From contig JAAYFV010000166.1 of NCBI GenBank assembly GCA_012728075.1, positions 1 to 64,000 of the forward strand: a stretch of DNA of 64,000 bases, given 5' to 3'. The notes under the pieces are model-generated. The model searched no databases. It was not told where the DNA came from and worked only from the letters and a program-made list of their open reading frames with translations. The first letter of the stretch is position 1; each line of letters opens with the position of its first letter. This DNA is from Tissierellia bacterium (GTDB lineage: Bacteria > Bacillota > Clostridia > Tissierellales > Tepidimicrobiaceae). This document shows, in pieces, positions 62,281 through 64,000 of this stretch. Made by a program: the position numbers and the translations under genes.

Positions 62281-63111
62281 TTAATTATTATTTTTTAACT
62301 TCCTTATGAGAAAGAATAAAAGGAAGAACATTCCATTTATAATTACAATAGTTGCTCCTGTAGGCAAATTGAATATATAGGATATAAAGGTTCCCATTAT
62401 AACACTAATTATCGACACTATAGAAGAAATTAGTATGGTGCTATTAAAACTATTAGATACCTGTAAGGCTGTTACCGTAGGAAATATTATCATACTGGAT
62501 ATAAGCATAGTCCCTACTATCCTAATCCCTAAAACCACGGTTATAGATGTTAAAGTAGATATTAAATAGTTAATAAATTTAGAATTTATTCCTAATACAT
62601 TAGCAAATTCCTCATCATAGGTTATAGCAAATAAACTATTATAGAAAATACATATAATCAGTATAACTATAATAGATAATATTATGGATAATATCAAGTC
62701 CATCTTGCTTATAACCAAAATACTACCAAATAAATAGGAAAATAGGTCCACATTAAATCCTTTAGATATACTTGATATTAAAACCCCCACTGCTATAGCC
62801 AATGAAGAAATAAGCCCTATAGCTGCATCCCCATGTATATCCGCTTTTTCATCTAATTTAAGTATTAAAAAAGATGAAAGAATAACTAAAGGTATGGATA
62901 TTATTAAAGGAGATTTATTTAATAATAAGGCAATAGCCACAGTGGCAAAACTTACATGAGCAAGTCCATCTCCTATCATGGAATGCTTTTTAAGCACTAG
63001 AAATATCCCTAAAAAAGATGAAGAAATAGCTATTAAAGAACCTACTACTATTCCCCTTAATATAAAATCCTGTTGTAATGCCTCCATAATTAATGGCAAA
63101 AATTCTTTCAT
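62281..63111 (-). CDS. znuB: Zinc ABC permease (mirror copy)
   Basis: Identical to 10830-11660. Confidence 0.86.
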   Translation of the reverse strand: MKEFLPLIMEALQQDFILRGIVVGSLIAISSSFLGIFLVLKKHSMIGDGLAHVSFATVAIALLLNKSPLIISIPLVILSSFLILKLDEKADIHGDAAIGLISSLAIAVGVLISSISKGFNVDLFSYLFGSILVISKMDLILSIILSIIVILIICIFYNSLFAITYDEEFANVLGINSKFINYLISTLTSITVVLGIRIVGTMLISSMIIFPTVTALQVSNSFNSTILISSIVSIISVIMGTFISYIFNLPTGATIVIINGMFFLLFFLIRKLKNNN

Positions 63112-63130
63112 CTCATATCACCACCATTTG

Positions 63131-63850
63131 TTAATCCCTTGAAGTTATTCCAAAATACTGGGCTATCTCTTTTGAATTTTTAAATTGGTCATAAGGGCCA
63201 TAAAATATTATTTCCCTATTTAAATATAGTATTTTATTTACATACTTTTTTATGGAAAGAATATCATGGGATATTAGTATTATTGTTACCCCTTCCCTAT
63301 TTATTTCTTTTAATATGCTATAAAAATCCTCTCTTATTTTAGGATCTAAGGCACTTGTAGGTTCATCTAAAAATAATATATTTGGCTTTGACACCATAGC
63401 CCTAGCTAGTAAAGCTCTTTGAATTTGACCCCCAGATAGATTGCCTATTTTTCTATTCTTTAGGCCATATATTCCTAGTTTTTTAAGTATATTCTCTACT
63501 TTTCTATAGTCTTCTTTAGAATAAAATTTCATGCCTTTTTTTTGGGATAATAATCCAGTAGCTACTATTTCTTCTACAGTTGCTGGAAATAATCTATCCC
63601 TTTTTATAGCGCCTTGAGGCACATAACCTATTGAATTTTTGTTTCCTATTTCATCATTAAATATTATTTTTCCTTCATAGGGGCCAATTAGTCCCAATAA
63701 TATCTTTATCAAAGTGGTTTTCCCTGAACCATTGGGACCAACTATCCCCAGATAATCCCCTTCTTCAACTTGAAAACTAATATCCTTTAATATTTGGTTT
63801 TTCCCAAAACTAAAGTTTAAATTTTCTACGGTTATTACGTTATTCATCAT
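63131..63850 (-). CDS. znuC: Zinc ABC ATPase (mirror copy)
   Basis: Identical to 10091-10810. Confidence 0.86.
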   Translation of the reverse strand: MMNNVITVENLNFSFGKNQILKDISFQVEEGDYLGIVGPNGSGKTTLIKILLGLIGPYEGKIIFNDEIGNKNSIGYVPQGAIKRDRLFPATVEEIVATGLLSQKKGMKFYSKEDYRKVENILKKLGIYGLKNRKIGNLSGGQIQRALLARAMVSKPNILFLDEPTSALDPKIREDFYSILKEINREGVTIILISHDILSIKKYVNKILYLNREIIFYGPYDQFKNSKEIAQYFGITSRD

Positions 63851-64000
63851 AACCCAGCCCTTCTTTTAATCTGTCTAAATTGGATTCCATTATCTCTATA
63901 TAGCTTATTCCTGATTCTAACTCTTCCTTTGATATATTGTGAGCCCCATGTAATAGTAGCATCTTCCCTCCTGTTTCCTCAGATATAATTTTAGCCACTT
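63840..64000 (-). CDS. znuA: ZnuA C-terminal part (mirror copy, cut by window end)
   Basis: Mirror of 9941-10101; rest lies beyond the window. Confidence 0.85.
   Translation of the reverse strand, partial: VAKIISEETGGKMLLLHGAHNISKEELESGISYIEIMESNLDRLKEGLGYDE

Larger units (their letters stand above)
36971..64000 (-). repeat. Right arm of spacerless inverted repeat (continues past window end)
   Basis: Reverse complement of 9941-36970. Confidence 0.97.

Noticed and set aside
36971-64000. Right arm as a genuine second set of genes (extra hydrogenase, PTS, exporter copies)
   Set aside because: Exact mirror with zero spacer and no divergence; an artefact or a very recent fold-back is far more likely than paralogy.
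9941-64000. Composite transposon, prophage or integrative element as cause of the inverted repeat
   Set aside because: No transposase, integrase, terminal repeats or target-site duplication seen; the content is housekeeping genes.
1-64000. CRISPR arrays, rRNA or tRNA genes
   Set aside because: No regularly spaced direct repeats with spacers and no recognisable tRNA or rRNA sequence found by reading either strand; a tRNAscan or CRISPR finder run would be decisive.

Overview
Low-GC Firmicutes (Clostridia/Tissierellia-like, spore-forming, anaerobic) chromosomal DNA. Gene order from the left: ecfT (partial), truA, rplM-rpsI, cwlD, a DnaA-box cluster, a full glycine-cleavage operon (gcvT-gcvH-gcvPA-gcvPB-lpd), a zinc ABC transporter plus Fur-family regulator, PAP2, a NuoF/GltD-like fusion plus [FeFe]-hydrogenase pair, a SsuABC/TauABC-like ABC transporter, decayed exported-protein fragments, a heterodimeric ABC exporter, a COG2509 FAD protein, a yedE-tusA-DUF3343 selenium/sulfur cluster with a Crp/Fnr regulator, DUF4230, an L,D-transpeptidase, ferritin, SASP, lysA, cotJABC, rubrerythrin, DUF5317 and ptsH-ptsI. 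The dominant structural fact is that bases 9941-36970 are followed immediately, with no spacer, by their reverse complement (36971-64000; position p maps to 73941-p). All ORFs in the two arms are identical in length and listed protein sequence. A 54-kb spacerless palindrome running off the window is most likely an assembly or amplification fold-back artefact, so right-arm genes should be treated as duplicates until long reads show otherwise. The most interesting biology I can support is an unannotated 26-codon leader peptide with two tandem intrinsic terminators and mutually exclusive RNA pairings upstream of the heterodimeric ABC exporter. It looks like a drug-responsive ribosome-mediated attenuator analogous to B. 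subtilis bmrB-bmrCD. Other points of interest are a dense DnaA-box cluster between cwlD and gcvT, an in-frame amber codon in cwlD, a Rex-like operator before the hydrogenase operon and a Zur-like palindrome before znuA.
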